Origin: Synechococcales cyanobacterium C42_A2020_086
GTDB lineage: Bacteria > Cyanobacteriota > Cyanobacteriia > Elainellales > Elainellaceae
DNA: 64,000 nucleotides
NCBI GenBank assembly: GCA_015272325.1
Contig: JACYLU010000001.1
Location: 310,001 to 374,000 of the forward strand
Reading direction: 5' to 3'
Shown: positions 52,640 through 61,915 of the stretch, one piece after another
How positions within the stretch are numbered: position 1 is the first letter of the stretch
Layout of the letters: every line of letters starts with the position of its first letter
The notes under the pieces: model-generated
Database searches by the model: none
What the model saw: the letters and a program-made list of their open reading frames with translations, nothing else
Told to the model about the DNA's origin: nothing
Program-made: the position numbers and the translations under genes

Positions 52640-53203
52640 CTACGACCGCTGATAGACCGTGCCATCGGGCAGGATGGTCCAGCCTAGCTCGACTTGCCCC
52701 GGATCGAGCTTGCCCTTGAGTTTGGCATGTTTCAGCGTAGCTCCCCGCAGGATGGCGGCAGTGAGATTGGCATCCACGAGAACTGCTCGGTTGAGGTTAG
52801 CTGCGCTGAGGTTAGCCGCAGTTAGATTCGCCCAGCTCAGGTCTGCTTGTTCTAAAATGGCGTGGGTTAACTCCGCCTGCTCTAGATTCGCGCCCCGCAG
52901 CGAGGCTAGCATGAGCTTGGTATCTATCAAATTGGCACGCCGGAGATTAGCACCTGTTAAATTGGCACCGCTAAGGTTGGCTTCGCTGAGGTTGGCTTCG
53001 CTGAGGTCAGCACCTACCAAATCGGCACCACTGAGATCGGCACCGCTGAGGTCCATCCGCCATAGCTTGGCTCCACTCAAGTTAATCTCCCGAAAGTTGC
53101 GCTCGCCTTGCCCGTATCGTCGCAGCAGAGCTTCGGCGTCGATATCACTCCAGTGCATCTCCCAACCGGGAGGCATCCATCCTGCTCTCGCGTCCATGTC
53201 CAT
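52640..53203 (-). CDS. cytoplasmic pentapeptide-repeat protein
   Basis: A 187-residue protein whose centre (about 40-165) is a run of pentapeptides (GADLSGADLVGADLSEANLS). The N-terminus is MDMDARAGWMPPGWEMHWSDIDAEALLRRYGQGE-like (first 20 residues MDMDARAGWMPPGWEMHWSD), without signal peptide. The start at ATG 53203 is well supported by GGAAGGAG seven bases upstream. It overlaps the end of the Rieske gene by 59 bases in another frame, so translation is probably coupled. The role may be protein interaction; function unknown. Not related to the secreted pentapeptide proteins at their N-termini. Confidence 0.85.
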   Translation of the reverse strand: MDMDARAGWMPPGWEMHWSDIDAEALLRRYGQGERNFREINLSGAKLWRMDLSGADLSGADLVGADLSEANLSEANLSGANLTGANLRRANLIDTKLMLASLRGANLEQAELTHAILEQADLSWANLTAANLSAANLNRAVLVDANLTAAILRGATLKHAKLKGKLDPGQVELGWTILPDGTVYQRS

Positions 53204-53558
53204 ATAGAACTCCTTCCTCTTCCAACCAAAGGGTGTCGGCATCGACTCGCACCGGATAGCAGCGAAGAGGCTGTAAATCTCGTTGTAGGTGAGGGAGGTC
53301 TGCCGGGTAAACGTTCCGGGGATAGAGATTTTCGCCGCTGCGGATGTCATAGCAATAGTGATGCCACGGACACTCCAACACCGTCCCCCGCAGCCAGCCC
53401 TGAATCAAAGGAGCCGAACGATGGGGACACAATCCACCTACCGCAAAGAATTCGCCAGCAACTCGCATCAGTAGCAGGGGTTGCCCATCCACTTCAATGA
53501 GCTGCATCTGCCCCTCGGGTAGGTTGCTTGTTTTGGCAATTGCCCTCAATGCTGCCAT
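53145..53558 (-). CDS. Rieske [2Fe-2S] ferredoxin-like protein
   Basis: A 137-residue soluble Rieske-type protein. The two cluster motifs are GLCPHRSAPLIQG (CPH) and LECPWHHYCYDI (CPWHH), typical of the non-haem dioxygenase ferredoxin type. Before these it has the family start LRAIAKTSNLPEGQMQL. It is likely an electron carrier or regulator. The C-terminus (HGRESRMDASRLGDALE) overlaps the pentapeptide gene start. The two genes form one unit. Confidence 0.9.
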   Translation of the reverse strand: MAALRAIAKTSNLPEGQMQLIEVDGQPLLLMRVAGEFFAVGGLCPHRSAPLIQGWLRGTVLECPWHHYCYDIRSGENLYPRNVYPADLPHLQRDLQPLRCYPVRVDADTLWLEEEGVLYGHGRESRMDASRLGDALE

Positions 53559-53751
53559 GCCTCTCTCCTGCGAGTCATAACGACTGGTAACCGTTGACCT
53601 GCAAGCAGATTGCCGCCAGTCTGGTTTATTTCAGTCGCTTTCATTAGATTTTTGAGATTTTTAGGGAGATGACAATGAAGGAATGGATTTTGAGTTCGCT
53701 TCCAATGCCATCTCCCGGTTGACTGCTTGCGCTACGGTCACTCACCCTGGA

Positions 53752-54330
53752 CTAGCCGTGGTTATGACCATTGGGTACGACTAGGAAACGAGAGGTATAG
53801 GGGGATTCTCCTGGAGCACTGCGCCGGAAATGCCCTGAAGGTCCATCGCCCAAGTACTCCGAGAACCAAGCCTCGTGCTCAATCTCTTCGTTGAGAATGG
53901 CGAGCGACAGTTCATAGGTGCGGTGATCTTTACCAAACGTCATATGGCAAATGTCGGTGTAAACCCGAATTGCGCACCGCTCTGCCTCCACCAGCACCCG
54001 CAGCATCTCCTTCATGTCGCGAGGATTTTGCGGCAGGTAGGCATCGGGGCAGGCCGCATCATCTGCAAACGCACGAATGTCACGCGGCAGTTCCCCTCCT
54101 AATTCGTAGATGCGGGGCACTAGCGCTTCAAAATGGTTACGGTCTTCGAGGCGCGCGTCTTCAATGATTTCCTTCAGCCCTTCGCCATCAAAGCCAATCG
54201 CATTGACCCGCAGAATCGTGTAGTAGTAGTAGGTTGTAAATTCTGCCGCCGCCGCTCGCACGAGCTTCCGCACCAGTTCTTGGACATCCACTCCAGCGTT
54301 CGTCACCATTTCTTGAGCAACCTTTGCCAT
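53752..54330 (-). CDS. Dps-like/ferritin-like di-iron protein
   Basis: A 192-residue four-helix ferritin-like protein of the DPSL type. Candidate iron ligands are the Glu in [12 protein letters not shown], the Glu/His in [13 protein letters not shown], the Glu in [12 protein letters not shown] and the [11 protein letters not shown] motif. It has the DPSL-like cysteines (CPDAYLP and ERCAIR, the thioferritin pair). It probably stores or detoxifies iron and peroxide. Its start ATG 54330 gives [13 protein letters not shown]. The ends are variable (VVPNGHNHG). It stands apart from the Rieske gene by 190 bp. Confidence 0.85.
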   Translation of the reverse strand: MAKVAQEMVTNAGVDVQELVRKLVRAAAAEFTTYYYYTILRVNAIGFDGEGLKEIIEDARLEDRNHFEALVPRIYELGGELPRDIRAFADDAACPDAYLPQNPRDMKEMLRVLVEAERCAIRVYTDICHMTFGKDHRTYELSLAILNEEIEHEAWFSEYLGDGPSGHFRRSAPGESPYTSRFLVVPNGHNHG

Positions 54331-55021
54331 AGTGTCCTCCTGATAATCAGTTCAGATGCATTCTGAATAGAGAGGTCAGAAAAACCAGAAATACAGGTCA
54401 AGTAACCGAAACCGAGTCCACCTCATCCGAGCAAGTCCCTCAACCGGGCAGCCTAGACCTTCCTATCGCTCGACACGGCGCAGGCCCTGCCGATCCGCCG
54501 GTGGTTGTCTGCCCGCCAGCTGCATAGGGTGGTGAACTGGAAAAGGATATTTGTCGAACAGTTTGTTAAACGTTGTTAAACGGTTGTTCAACCAATTGCT
54601 GTCCCTCAGTGCCGATTGGGAAGCAGTCGCGCTAGCTCTGGCTCACAGAGGAATCGCGCTCAGTGGATCGGCAAATTGTGCAGCGTGTTATCGTTGAGAT
54701 GATTTTATTCGGACTCGTTATGACTTCATAATATAGTCTCCACACCTGGGAGTTGCAAGGCAAACTGCTAAATCTTATTGAAGGAGTGAGGAGTCACTCC
54801 GGTTGAATTGCATTGAATCGCACCTCTGTCGCAGGTAACCGCCTTCTCCACTTCCCTAACCGACAATGGCAATGCTGACCTAGATTGGTACTCAACCTAG
54901 GTATGGCTGGGTATTGCAGCATGTTCCCTTTGGCGGTGGAGGTGAGTGGGTGCTGGGTTCGCTACACTGCTCGCAGAACACCATCTGAAATTGAAAATCA
55001 ATTGAAATCGAGGGAGACTTC
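54331..55021. other. gene-free stretch
   Basis: About 690 bp between divergent genes. It contains repeated gttgttaaacg elements near 54560-54590 and an A/T-rich segment near 54700-54740. No gene seen. Confidence 0.55.
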
Positions 55022-55987
55022 ATGGGACTGGGTGTACTGAAGGAAGGGCAGTGGATTTCAGAACGAGAACAAGAAGACGAAAAAGGACAGTTTGTTCGCC
55101 CGTCTACCACCTTCCGCGATTGGATTACAGCGGATGGTTCCAGCGGGTTCAAAGCGGAAGCCGGTCGCTACCATCTCTATGTATCGCTGGCCTGTCCGTG
55201 GGCACACCGGACGCTAATCATGCGCCAGCTCAAAGGTCTAGCAGATGCCATCTCAGTCTCGGTGGTGAATCCGGTGATGGGCGAGCATGGCTGGGAGTTT
55301 TCGGACGCGCCCGGCAGCACTCCGGATCCAGTGAACCACGCCCAGTACCTCTGGGAAATCTATGTACGGGTGGATCGCCACTACAGCGGACGGGTGACGG
55401 TGCCGATTCTGTGGGATAAGCAGCAGCAGACAATTGTTAACAACGAGTCGCGCGAGATTCTCCGCATGTTCGATACCGAGTTTGGAGTGGTGGTCCCTGA
55501 GGCTCCCGACCTGTATCCGGCGGAACTGCGGCAGCAAATTGACGCCACGATTGACGCCATTTATCAGCCGATCAACAACGGCGTCTATCGAGCTGGGTTT
55601 GCCACCAAACAAAGCGCCTACGACGAGGCGGTCACTGAGCTATTTGAGGCACTAGACCACTGGGAAGCCGTGTTGGGGCGGCAGCGCTACCTATGTGGCA
55701 ACCAGCTCACCGAGGCAGATATTTGCCTGTTCACAACGCTGTTGCGCTTTGATCCGGTGTATTACGTGCATTTCAAGTGCAATCTGCACCGCATCATGGA
55801 TTACCCAAACCTCTGGGGCTACCTGCGCGACTTCTATCAGCATCCGGGCGTACGGGAAACCTGCAATCTGGATCACATCAAGCAGCACTACTATCGCAGC
55901 CATCCCAAGGTGAACCCGACGCGGATTGTCCCCAAGGGTCCAATGTTGGACTTGGATGGCGAGCACGGACGGGAGCGATTCGCTTAG
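55022..55987 (+). CDS. glutathionyl-hydroquinone reductase (GST Xi class)
   Basis: A 321-residue enzyme that removes glutathione from glutathionyl-hydroquinones. The active-site motif is LACPWAHRTLI (catalytic Cys). Family features: FRDWITADGSSGFKAEAGRYHLYVS, VTVPILWDKQQQTIVNNESREILRMF, and the C-terminal GNQLTEADICLFTTLLRFDPVYYVHFKCN and HIKQHYYRSHPKVNPTRIVPKG. Length fits YqjG/PcpF/ECM4. It lies tail to tail with the CocE-type gene (20-bp gap), so it is not cotranscribed with it. It may protect against quinone stress in photosynthesis. Confidence 0.95.
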   Translation: MGLGVLKEGQWISEREQEDEKGQFVRPSTTFRDWITADGSSGFKAEAGRYHLYVSLACPWAHRTLIMRQLKGLADAISVSVVNPVMGEHGWEFSDAPGSTPDPVNHAQYLWEIYVRVDRHYSGRVTVPILWDKQQQTIVNNESREILRMFDTEFGVVVPEAPDLYPAELRQQIDATIDAIYQPINNGVYRAGFATKQSAYDEAVTELFEALDHWEAVLGRQRYLCGNQLTEADICLFTTLLRFDPVYYVHFKCNLHRIMDYPNLWGYLRDFYQHPGVRETCNLDHIKQHYYRSHPKVNPTRIVPKGPMLDLDGEHGRERFA

Positions 55988-56006
55988 CCGGCTTGCTCGG
56001 GCTTGC

Positions 56007-57632
56007 TCAAGGGTCAATCTGCGGCAGCATCACTTGCGAGGGTTGAGCTGCGGTACTGCTAAACGTCAGGGTAATCACGCGGGCGTCGATCAGGCGGCTG
56101 TCGTTGGGTGCCGCGCCGGTTCCCGGATTCACAGCATAGGCAGGGGCACAGGCAGCACTGAGGCTGAGGCGGAGGCAGCTTCCCTGAGGTAAACAGATGC
56201 AGGTTGGCTGTAGCGTCAGCCGATGGGGGGCAGCAGGTTCTGCGATGCGCTGATAGCCCTGACTGAAATTGTAGACGCGGCCATCGGGCTTCACTTCCGA
56301 GAGCACGGCACAAAGGTCGAAACTGGGGGCATCGGCAGTGCAGTACAGCTCTAGACCGATCTCGCCAGCAAGATGCAGATCGGCGGTTAGGGGTGCCGAA
56401 GTATAGGTGACGACATCGCTGCGGCTATCCAGGCTAGATCGCTCGAAGGGTCCAGCGGGATAAGCGGCATGTCCTCCAAGGGAAGGCACCGGCCGCCAGG
56501 GGTCATGCACTAGGATGTCGGGCAGTTCGGAGGACGGCGATGCTTCTGGTGCCAGCAGTGTGCCTTGCTGCTCATCCAGGGCTGCCAGTCCGGTCGTCTG
56601 GAGGCGGTAGGGTTGGGGCAAATTGGTAGGAAAGTGCGCAAAATGACGCCAGCGATTGCTGCCCATCTCGAACAGGCAGATAGGTGGCTCTTCGAGTAAC
56701 CCAGTATCTTTGCCTTTCAGGAAGTGATCGAACCAGCGGATTTGCAAGCGGTCGATGGGGCTGTTGGCGGCGGGTCCATAGTCGAGACTTCCCACTCTGC
56801 GTCCCCAGGGCAAGTGGGCCCACGGCCCGATCCAAAGGTGCTGCGGGTAAGCGCTACGGTCGGCCATCGCCTTGTACAAAGCCAGGGTGCCGCGCAGGTG
56901 CGTATCGAACCAGCCGCCGATATGCAGCATCGGCAAATCGACTTGAGATAGATGAGTTTTGGGAGAACGCTGCTGCCAGTAGGCGTCGGGTGTGGAATGC
57001 TCGACCCAGGCATGGTAGTGAGAGTCGGGAGCCAAGTGGCGCAATAGACCCGACTGCACCTGTACTGAATCTGTAATGGGCAGATGGCAAGCGGCACCAT
57101 AGAGCGTCTGGTAAGCATCAGCGTTGCCCTGGCGTCGCGCCGTCTCTGCTGCCAACTGAATCGCCCAGCCCAGATTGAGCTGGTAGCAAAAGGCTGCGCC
57201 TTCATAGCCCCAGTCGGCGTAAAGATCGTAAGCCACCATGCTGGGGCAGATGGTTTTCAGGGCAGGTGGCTGAGCAGCGGCCGCAAAGAGCTGGGTCATA
57301 CCCTGGTAGGAAAAGCCATACATGCCGACTTGGCCGGTGCTGTGAGGCAGAGCGGCGGCCCAGTTCACGGCATCATCGCCATCGTTGATTTCATGAGCGA
57401 AGAGATCAAACTCTCCTTCGGAGGAGCCGCGCCCGCGCACGTCCTGGATGACGACAATGTAACCTTGGGCTGCATACCAGGAAGGATGAGCATAGACGAC
57501 CGTAGAAGCAATGGCTCGCCCATAGGGTTGCCGCATCAGCAGCACCGGATAGTCGCCAGCGGCATCGGGGTAGTACACATCTGCATCGAGCCGTACTCCG
57601 TCGCGGGTGTGCATAGCGAGGGTTTGCTTCAT
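56007..57632 (-). CDS. CocE/NonD-family alpha/beta hydrolase
   Basis: A 541-residue hydrolase of the X-Pro dipeptidyl-peptidase (S15)/cocaine-esterase group. Catalytic Ser is in GMYGFSYQGMTQ, Asp near GGWFDTHLRG, and His in IGPWAHLPWG. DVRGRGSSEGEFD is the oxyanion-type segment. The C-terminal jellyroll starts near VTYTSAPL. It hydrolyses an ester or amide of unknown nature. The cupin gene is immediately upstream and overlaps by 4 bp (ATGA), so the two are translationally coupled. The start ATG 57632 gives MKQTLAMHTRDGVRLDADVY. Confidence 0.93.
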   Translation of the reverse strand: MKQTLAMHTRDGVRLDADVYYPDAAGDYPVLLMRQPYGRAIASTVVYAHPSWYAAQGYIVVIQDVRGRGSSEGEFDLFAHEINDGDDAVNWAAALPHSTGQVGMYGFSYQGMTQLFAAAAQPPALKTICPSMVAYDLYADWGYEGAAFCYQLNLGWAIQLAAETARRQGNADAYQTLYGAACHLPITDSVQVQSGLLRHLAPDSHYHAWVEHSTPDAYWQQRSPKTHLSQVDLPMLHIGGWFDTHLRGTLALYKAMADRSAYPQHLWIGPWAHLPWGRRVGSLDYGPAANSPIDRLQIRWFDHFLKGKDTGLLEEPPICLFEMGSNRWRHFAHFPTNLPQPYRLQTTGLAALDEQQGTLLAPEASPSSELPDILVHDPWRPVPSLGGHAAYPAGPFERSSLDSRSDVVTYTSAPLTADLHLAGEIGLELYCTADAPSFDLCAVLSEVKPDGRVYNFSQGYQRIAEPAAPHRLTLQPTCICLPQGSCLRLSLSAACAPAYAVNPGTGAAPNDSRLIDARVITLTFSSTAAQPSQVMLPQIDP

Positions 57633-58084
57633 GATCCGGTCACCCGTCCGTCGGAGCGCCGCAGCACAGCCAAGTCCTCAGCATCGAGTTCTACCGGAGT
57701 ACCGCTGCGAATCAGCTCGGCAAAGTCCTCGTTTGGCACCATAATGCACAGCGCGTAGAGCCGTTCTGCGCCGGTGTTTTCAATAACGTGGGTGCCAGTG
57801 GCCGGAACCAGGATGCTGTCGCCGGCCCGAATCGGCACAGTCTTGCCGTCGCAAGTGGCTAGGCCTTCGCCCTTGAGCACAAAAAACATCTCTACGGCCA
57901 GCTGATGACGATTGGGAGGGGTTTTGCCACCGACATCGAAGATTTCTACACAGTAGGTGAGGGACATATTCGCCGTCGTCGGATCAAAGACAATAGCCAG
58001 ACGGTTGGTGTCATGGGGACTGATGCGGTACGCCTGGTAGTCGGTTGGCGTTTTCACCACAGGAATGACGCAGGTCGTGTCCAT
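57629..58084 (-). CDS. cupin-domain protein, coupled to the CocE-type hydrolase
   Basis: A 151-residue single cupin. The metal motif is RHQLAVEMFFVLKGEG and the second ATGTHVIENTG. It may be an isomerase, dioxygenase or binding protein for the substrate of the cluster. The 4-bp ATGA overlap with the hydrolase gene shows one mRNA. The cysteine-hydrolase gene lies 86 bp upstream. Confidence 0.85.
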   Translation of the reverse strand: MDTTCVIPVVKTPTDYQAYRISPHDTNRLAIVFDPTTANMSLTYCVEIFDVGGKTPPNRHQLAVEMFFVLKGEGLATCDGKTVPIRAGDSILVPATGTHVIENTGAERLYALCIMVPNEDFAELIRSGTPVELDAEDLAVLRRSDGRVTGS

Positions 58085-58170
58085 AGAAAGTCCTCTGGAG
58101 AGAGTAGGTTCAGCCGGCTTCGGCAGACATTCACATTCGAGCCATTCGAGCCATTCACGCCATCAAACCA

Positions 58171-58983
58171 TCAAGCCGACGAAATGGATGGAAGGGCGTT
58201 CAGCAAGGCAGACGAATCGCTGACAAAGCCAAAGCATTGATTGACGTTATAGAACGTAGCCTTTAGGCAGTAATCAGGCGAGGTAGTGGCGGTGCAATCT
58301 CGCAGCAGAATACAGTCATAGCCGAGGAAGTTGGCATCCTGAAGCGTGGTCATGACGCACTGGTCGGCATTGACGCCGGCAAAAAACAGCGTTGTTCGTC
58401 CTAGGTTGCGGAGAATGCTGTCGAGGGGCGTGTCCCAAAAGCCGCTCATCCGGTATTTATCGATGCAAATATCAGTTGCTTCGATTTGTAGCTCATCAAC
58501 CACCGCTGCCCCCCAGCTCTCTTTCATCAGGACAGCAGCCCCATTCTTCGGCAGAGGATCTCCCAGTCCGGTGCCTTCACCAGTGGGATTGTAGACATGC
58601 CGCAGCCCAGCGCTAATGTTGAGCAAATCGGGACGGTTGCCCCAGTTTAGCCAAATGATCGGCAGGTCTAGGGCGCGGAGGGGCGGCAGAAGCGTTTGCA
58701 GCGGCGCAATCGGTTGGCGGGCAGGAGCAACATCGACGCCAATATGAGCCAGCCAGCCGTCGGGGTGGCAGAAGTCGTTCTGCATGTCGATCACCAGTAG
58801 AGCTGCCTTAGACAGGTCGAGCCGCAGGGTTTTGGTATCGGTGGGCAAGACCAGCGGCTGCGGCGGCAGGGGTGCTCGGGTGATGTCGGCAGTCTCCGCG
58901 TCCACCATCCAGGCATTAGGCGGCACACCGAGCAACCGCAACGATCGATCCAGCCGTTTTCGGTCTACAGACTTGCCAACCAT
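58171..58983 (-). CDS. isochorismatase-like cysteine hydrolase
   Basis: A 270-residue hydrolase with the full triad: Asp in LLVIDMQNDFCHPDGW, Lys in CIDKYRMSGFWDT and Cys in VNADQCVMTTLQDAN. The family includes ureidoacrylate hydrolase RutB, biuret hydrolase and N-carbamoyl hydrolases. The N-terminal 55 residues are an extra extension (LDRSLRLLGVPPNAWMVDAE). It is likely cotranscribed with the cupin and CocE-type genes, 86 bp downstream. It may cleave a carbamoyl or amide group of an unidentified nitrogen compound. Confidence 0.9.
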   Translation of the reverse strand: MVGKSVDRKRLDRSLRLLGVPPNAWMVDAETADITRAPLPPQPLVLPTDTKTLRLDLSKAALLVIDMQNDFCHPDGWLAHIGVDVAPARQPIAPLQTLLPPLRALDLPIIWLNWGNRPDLLNISAGLRHVYNPTGEGTGLGDPLPKNGAAVLMKESWGAAVVDELQIEATDICIDKYRMSGFWDTPLDSILRNLGRTTLFFAGVNADQCVMTTLQDANFLGYDCILLRDCTATTSPDYCLKATFYNVNQCFGFVSDSSALLNALPSISSA

Positions 58984-59165
58984 AGGCTCCTACGCCCCCT
59001 ACCGCATTTACCGCATTAATATTGAACCAGAGTGAACCTGCTGCTGTCGTAGGGCAAACCGGTTTGCCACTTCTGTCGTGAATGTGACGAACTCATCAGA
59101 AAGTGCTGATGTTAAGCGTTTTGGCTGAATGAGTTGCGCTCAGAAAAAGCGATTTTTGTCCATCT

Positions 59166-59582
59166 TCACGGTTGTGCGACCGTCTGAACACCTGCGAATT
59201 CCTCTCCACAATACGCGATCAAATCAATTTCTACATCGCCTAGTCCTGCTAAACCTGTAACGCCAATGGCAGTCCGGGCGGGCACTCGCCCAGCAGAGAA
59301 ATAGGAAGCATAGATCTCGTTCACGGTCGGCAAAAATCGCAAATCGGTAATAAATACCCGTGCCATGACGATGCGGTCAAAACTGCTGCCAGATTGCTGT
59401 AATACCAGCTTCAGGTTGTCCATCACCCGGCGCGTTTGGTCGGCGATGGGGCCGCGCACCACCTCTCCCGTTTCTGGATCCTGAGCGAGCTGCCCGGTAA
59501 CAAACAGAAAATCGCCAGCGCGGACAGCATGACAGTAAGGCGATACAGGCGTGAGCTGGTTTGGCAATGTAATATAGTCCAC
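59166..59582 (-). CDS. RidA-family protein (enamine/imine deaminase)
   Basis: A 138-residue RidA/YjgF/UK114 protein. The signature is PARTAIGVTGLAGLGDVEIDLIA, with the conserved Arg and Glu that bind the imine substrate. The N-terminal half has SPYCHAVRAGDFLFVTGQLAQDPETG. Length fits. Such proteins hydrolyse reactive enamines/imines or act in a degradation pathway; next to an amidohydrolase and a cysteine hydrolase the latter is likely. It is divergent from the amidohydrolase gene, the starts being about 190 bp apart. Confidence 0.93.
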   Translation of the reverse strand: MDYITLPNQLTPVSPYCHAVRAGDFLFVTGQLAQDPETGEVVRGPIADQTRRVMDNLKLVLQQSGSSFDRIVMARVFITDLRFLPTVNEIYASYFSAGRVPARTAIGVTGLAGLGDVEIDLIAYCGEEFAGVQTVAQP

Positions 59583-59774
59583 CGTAAATCAACCCTCCCC
59601 ATTTCGGAACAGTACAATCTAGTTTGAACGGCTATCTTGAAAAATTTTTCAAGAGTTCGACTATGCTGCCATAACATCCTGCTAGAAAGCTGCTAAAAAG
59701 CGCTGGCTTGCGGCAGGGGTGACCTGTGTGACCGGGTCTTGATTGTTATCCAGTTAGGGGGTGGAGGATCTACG

Positions 59775-61178
59775 GTGGGCTATACCATTCAAAGCGTTTT
59801 AATTCCGACAGAGCAAAGCTATGCGACGGTCGATGTTCAGCTCGAAGACGATCGCATTGTGGCGATTGCTCCTCAGCTTGAGGCGCGCGGCGTTGTGATT
59901 GACGGGCGAAATAAACTGCTGCTGCCTGGCTTTGTCAATGCCCATACCCACTCGTCCGAGATGTGGCAGCGTGGTGTCATTCCTCCCGTACCCCTAGAGC
60001 TGTGGCTGGCAGAATTGTACGACTTTACGCCGCTAGAGCCCGAGCAGATCTACCTCAGCGCCTTGGGCACAGCGGTGGAAACCCTCCTGAGCGGCGGTAC
60101 GAGCGTTGTCGATCACATCGTCCTGATTCCGGGACAGGAAGCCGAAACCATTGCTGCTGCCGTCCGCGCCTATCGAGAGGTGGGCATTCGGGCCTTTGTC
60201 GCGCCGCTGATCCAGGATGAACCCTTTGCCTATGGATTACCAATCAACGGCAGCTCCCCTGCTATGGAAGCTCAGGTTCTCAGCACCGAGGCAACGCTAG
60301 ACTTAATCCGCGACGCGGTTAACCAGTTTCACAACCCAGATGCCGGGATTTCCATTCTCGTAGCGCCCACGGGCACACATTTGTGTTCGGATGCGCTATT
60401 TGAAGGCTGTATTGAGCTGAGCGAGCAGTATCAGCTTCGTCGCCATGCCCACCTACTGGAAACCAAAGTGCAGCAGCTCCGCGCCCAAGAAAAGTATGGC
60501 TACAGTGCCGTTACCCACCTGAAGTATTTGGGCTATCTCGGTCCCAGTACTTCCCTGGCGCACTGCGTCTGGCTCGACGAGGCTGATATCCCCATCTTGG
60601 CGGAAACCGGCTCCACGGTGGTCCATAATCCCCTCAGCAATTTGCGGCTGGGCAGCGGTTTAGCACCAATTCTGAAATACCGACAGGCAGGCGTGAATGT
60701 AGCCTTTGGTTGCGATGGCTCAGCTAGCAACGACTCTCAAGATCTGCTAGAAGCCATCAAGATCGGCTCGATGCTGCACAACGTCACCGATTTTGACTAT
60801 CGTCACTGGATCTCGCCCCGAGCAGCCGTCGAGATGGCCTCCTTAGGAGGAGCCACCGGACTGAACTTGGCAGATCAGTTGGGCAGCCTCACGGTTGGCA
60901 AAAAGGCCGATCTCGTTCTGTATGACCTAACGCACCTCTCGCTGCTGCCCCGCACCGACCCGATTGGGCTGCTGGTGCTGGGTCGCCCAACGCAGGTGGT
61001 TTACTATGCCTGGGTCAATGGCAAAGCCGTCATTGCAGATGGTGCTGTTACTACCGTCAATGTGGCTGATCTCAAACAGGAATTATGGAACCGCAGCCAA
61101 TGGTTTATTGAACACCAGTCGCCGCTGCGGGCCGCTATAGAAGCTCGCTACCGCTCGATTATGGATTTACCGCTTTAA
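59775..61178 (+). CDS. TRZ/ATZ-type amidohydrolase (deaminase)
   Basis: A 467-residue metal-dependent amidohydrolase. Metal and catalytic residues: GFVNAHTHSSEMW (HxH), RRHAHLLETK (His and Glu), SLAHCVWLDE (His) and VAFGCDGSASNDSQD (Asp). LLLPGFVNAHTHS and LGSLTVGKKADLVLYDL are typical of the group that includes chlorohydrolase, guanine and S-adenosylhomocysteine deaminases. The substrate is likely a nitrogen heterocycle or amine. The start is GTG 59775, since GGAGG lies seven bases upstream; an upstream ATT/GTG-type start at 59739 would add 12 unsupported residues. The adjacent RidA is divergent, with the promoters presumably in the 190-bp space. Confidence 0.93.
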   Translation: MGYTIQSVLIPTEQSYATVDVQLEDDRIVAIAPQLEARGVVIDGRNKLLLPGFVNAHTHSSEMWQRGVIPPVPLELWLAELYDFTPLEPEQIYLSALGTAVETLLSGGTSVVDHIVLIPGQEAETIAAAVRAYREVGIRAFVAPLIQDEPFAYGLPINGSSPAMEAQVLSTEATLDLIRDAVNQFHNPDAGISILVAPTGTHLCSDALFEGCIELSEQYQLRRHAHLLETKVQQLRAQEKYGYSAVTHLKYLGYLGPSTSLAHCVWLDEADIPILAETGSTVVHNPLSNLRLGSGLAPILKYRQAGVNVAFGCDGSASNDSQDLLEAIKIGSMLHNVTDFDYRHWISPRAAVEMASLGGATGLNLADQLGSLTVGKKADLVLYDLTHLSLLPRTDPIGLLVLGRPTQVVYYAWVNGKAVIADGAVTTVNVADLKQELWNRSQWFIEHQSPLRAAIEARYRSIMDLPL

Positions 61179-61551
61179 CAGTATCCCTGAAAAGGTTGCC
61201 CTGAACCAAAAAAACCCCCGGCAGATGCCGAGGGCGTCTCTGGAGTAAGGGTTACTGGCTTGATCTTGCCTAAGCTGGAGCCATTCTTAGTCTGGCTAAG
61301 GGCAGATCCTTGGCTGTTACCAAGAAACAGATCCCGATAGTCTGCTAAATATGGTTTGTGAATATGGTTTGGCGAACACTCTCATCAAGAAGTATCAAGA
61401 AGGAGCGCAATGCGCGACAACCAAGATGACCAAGAAAGATGACCTCAATTGAGATTGGTGCTGCTTAGGGTCCATATGGGGCTATATTCCCTTGGCCATG
61501 ACTGCATAGGGGAGATCAAGAATGCTAGCGGCAACAGGACGGCAGTTCTCA
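61179..61551. other. gene-free stretch
   Basis: About 370 bp after the amidohydrolase. It contains a terminator oriented on the minus strand (61208-61234, listed separately). Otherwise nothing clear. Confidence 0.55.
61208..61234 (-). terminator. Rho-independent terminator (minus strand)
   Basis: On the minus strand ccctcggc/gccggggg pairs around a short loop and is followed by seven T (plus-strand A-run 61208-61214). The nearest minus-strand gene is ybjQ-like, about 320 bp away; the T-run is absent in the plus direction. Confidence 0.75.
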
Positions 61552-61878
61552 TCAGCGCAGTCGCACCGCAGTGCCGGTTGCAGTAATGAGCAGCAAGGCT
61601 CCACTTTGGTCAATGCTGATAGTGCCAGTATCAACTTTAATGCCAATCACCGCGTTTGCGCCCAGCCGGTTGGCACGCTGCTCTAGCTCAGCGAGTGCGT
61701 CTTGCTGTCCTCGCTCAAACACTCGTTCATAGCTGCCGGTTCGTCCACCCCAAAAGTCGCGCATTGCGGCGAAAAAGTCGCGCAGGACGTTCGTGCCATA
61801 GACAACCTCGGCCGTAACAACCCCAAGATAGGACTCTACGACTGCCCCTTGAATGGTATCCGTTGTTGTTAGAATCAT
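61552..61878 (-). CDS. YbjQ-family protein (UPF0145, heavy-metal-binding type)
   Basis: A 108-residue protein of the YbjQ family. Signature: ILTTTDTIQGAVVESYLGVVTAEVVYGTN at the start, and LGANAVIGIKVDTGTIS with a final beta strand. The family forms pentameric rings; the function is uncertain, and it was once named heavy-metal-binding. It is divergent from the TPR gene, with 37 bp between starts. The ATG at 61878 is clear. Confidence 0.92.
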   Translation of the reverse strand: MILTTTDTIQGAVVESYLGVVTAEVVYGTNVLRDFFAAMRDFWGGRTGSYERVFERGQQDALAELEQRANRLGANAVIGIKVDTGTISIDQSGALLLITATGTAVRLR

Positions 61879-61915
61879 CTATTGTTCTCTCACACATGGT
61901 ATCGACGGACTCTCA

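Noticed and set aside
54480..54600. Origin-like or operator cluster from gttgttaaacg repeats
   Set aside because: Only two or three loose copies, no dnaA box array and no dnaA or dnaN gene nearby.
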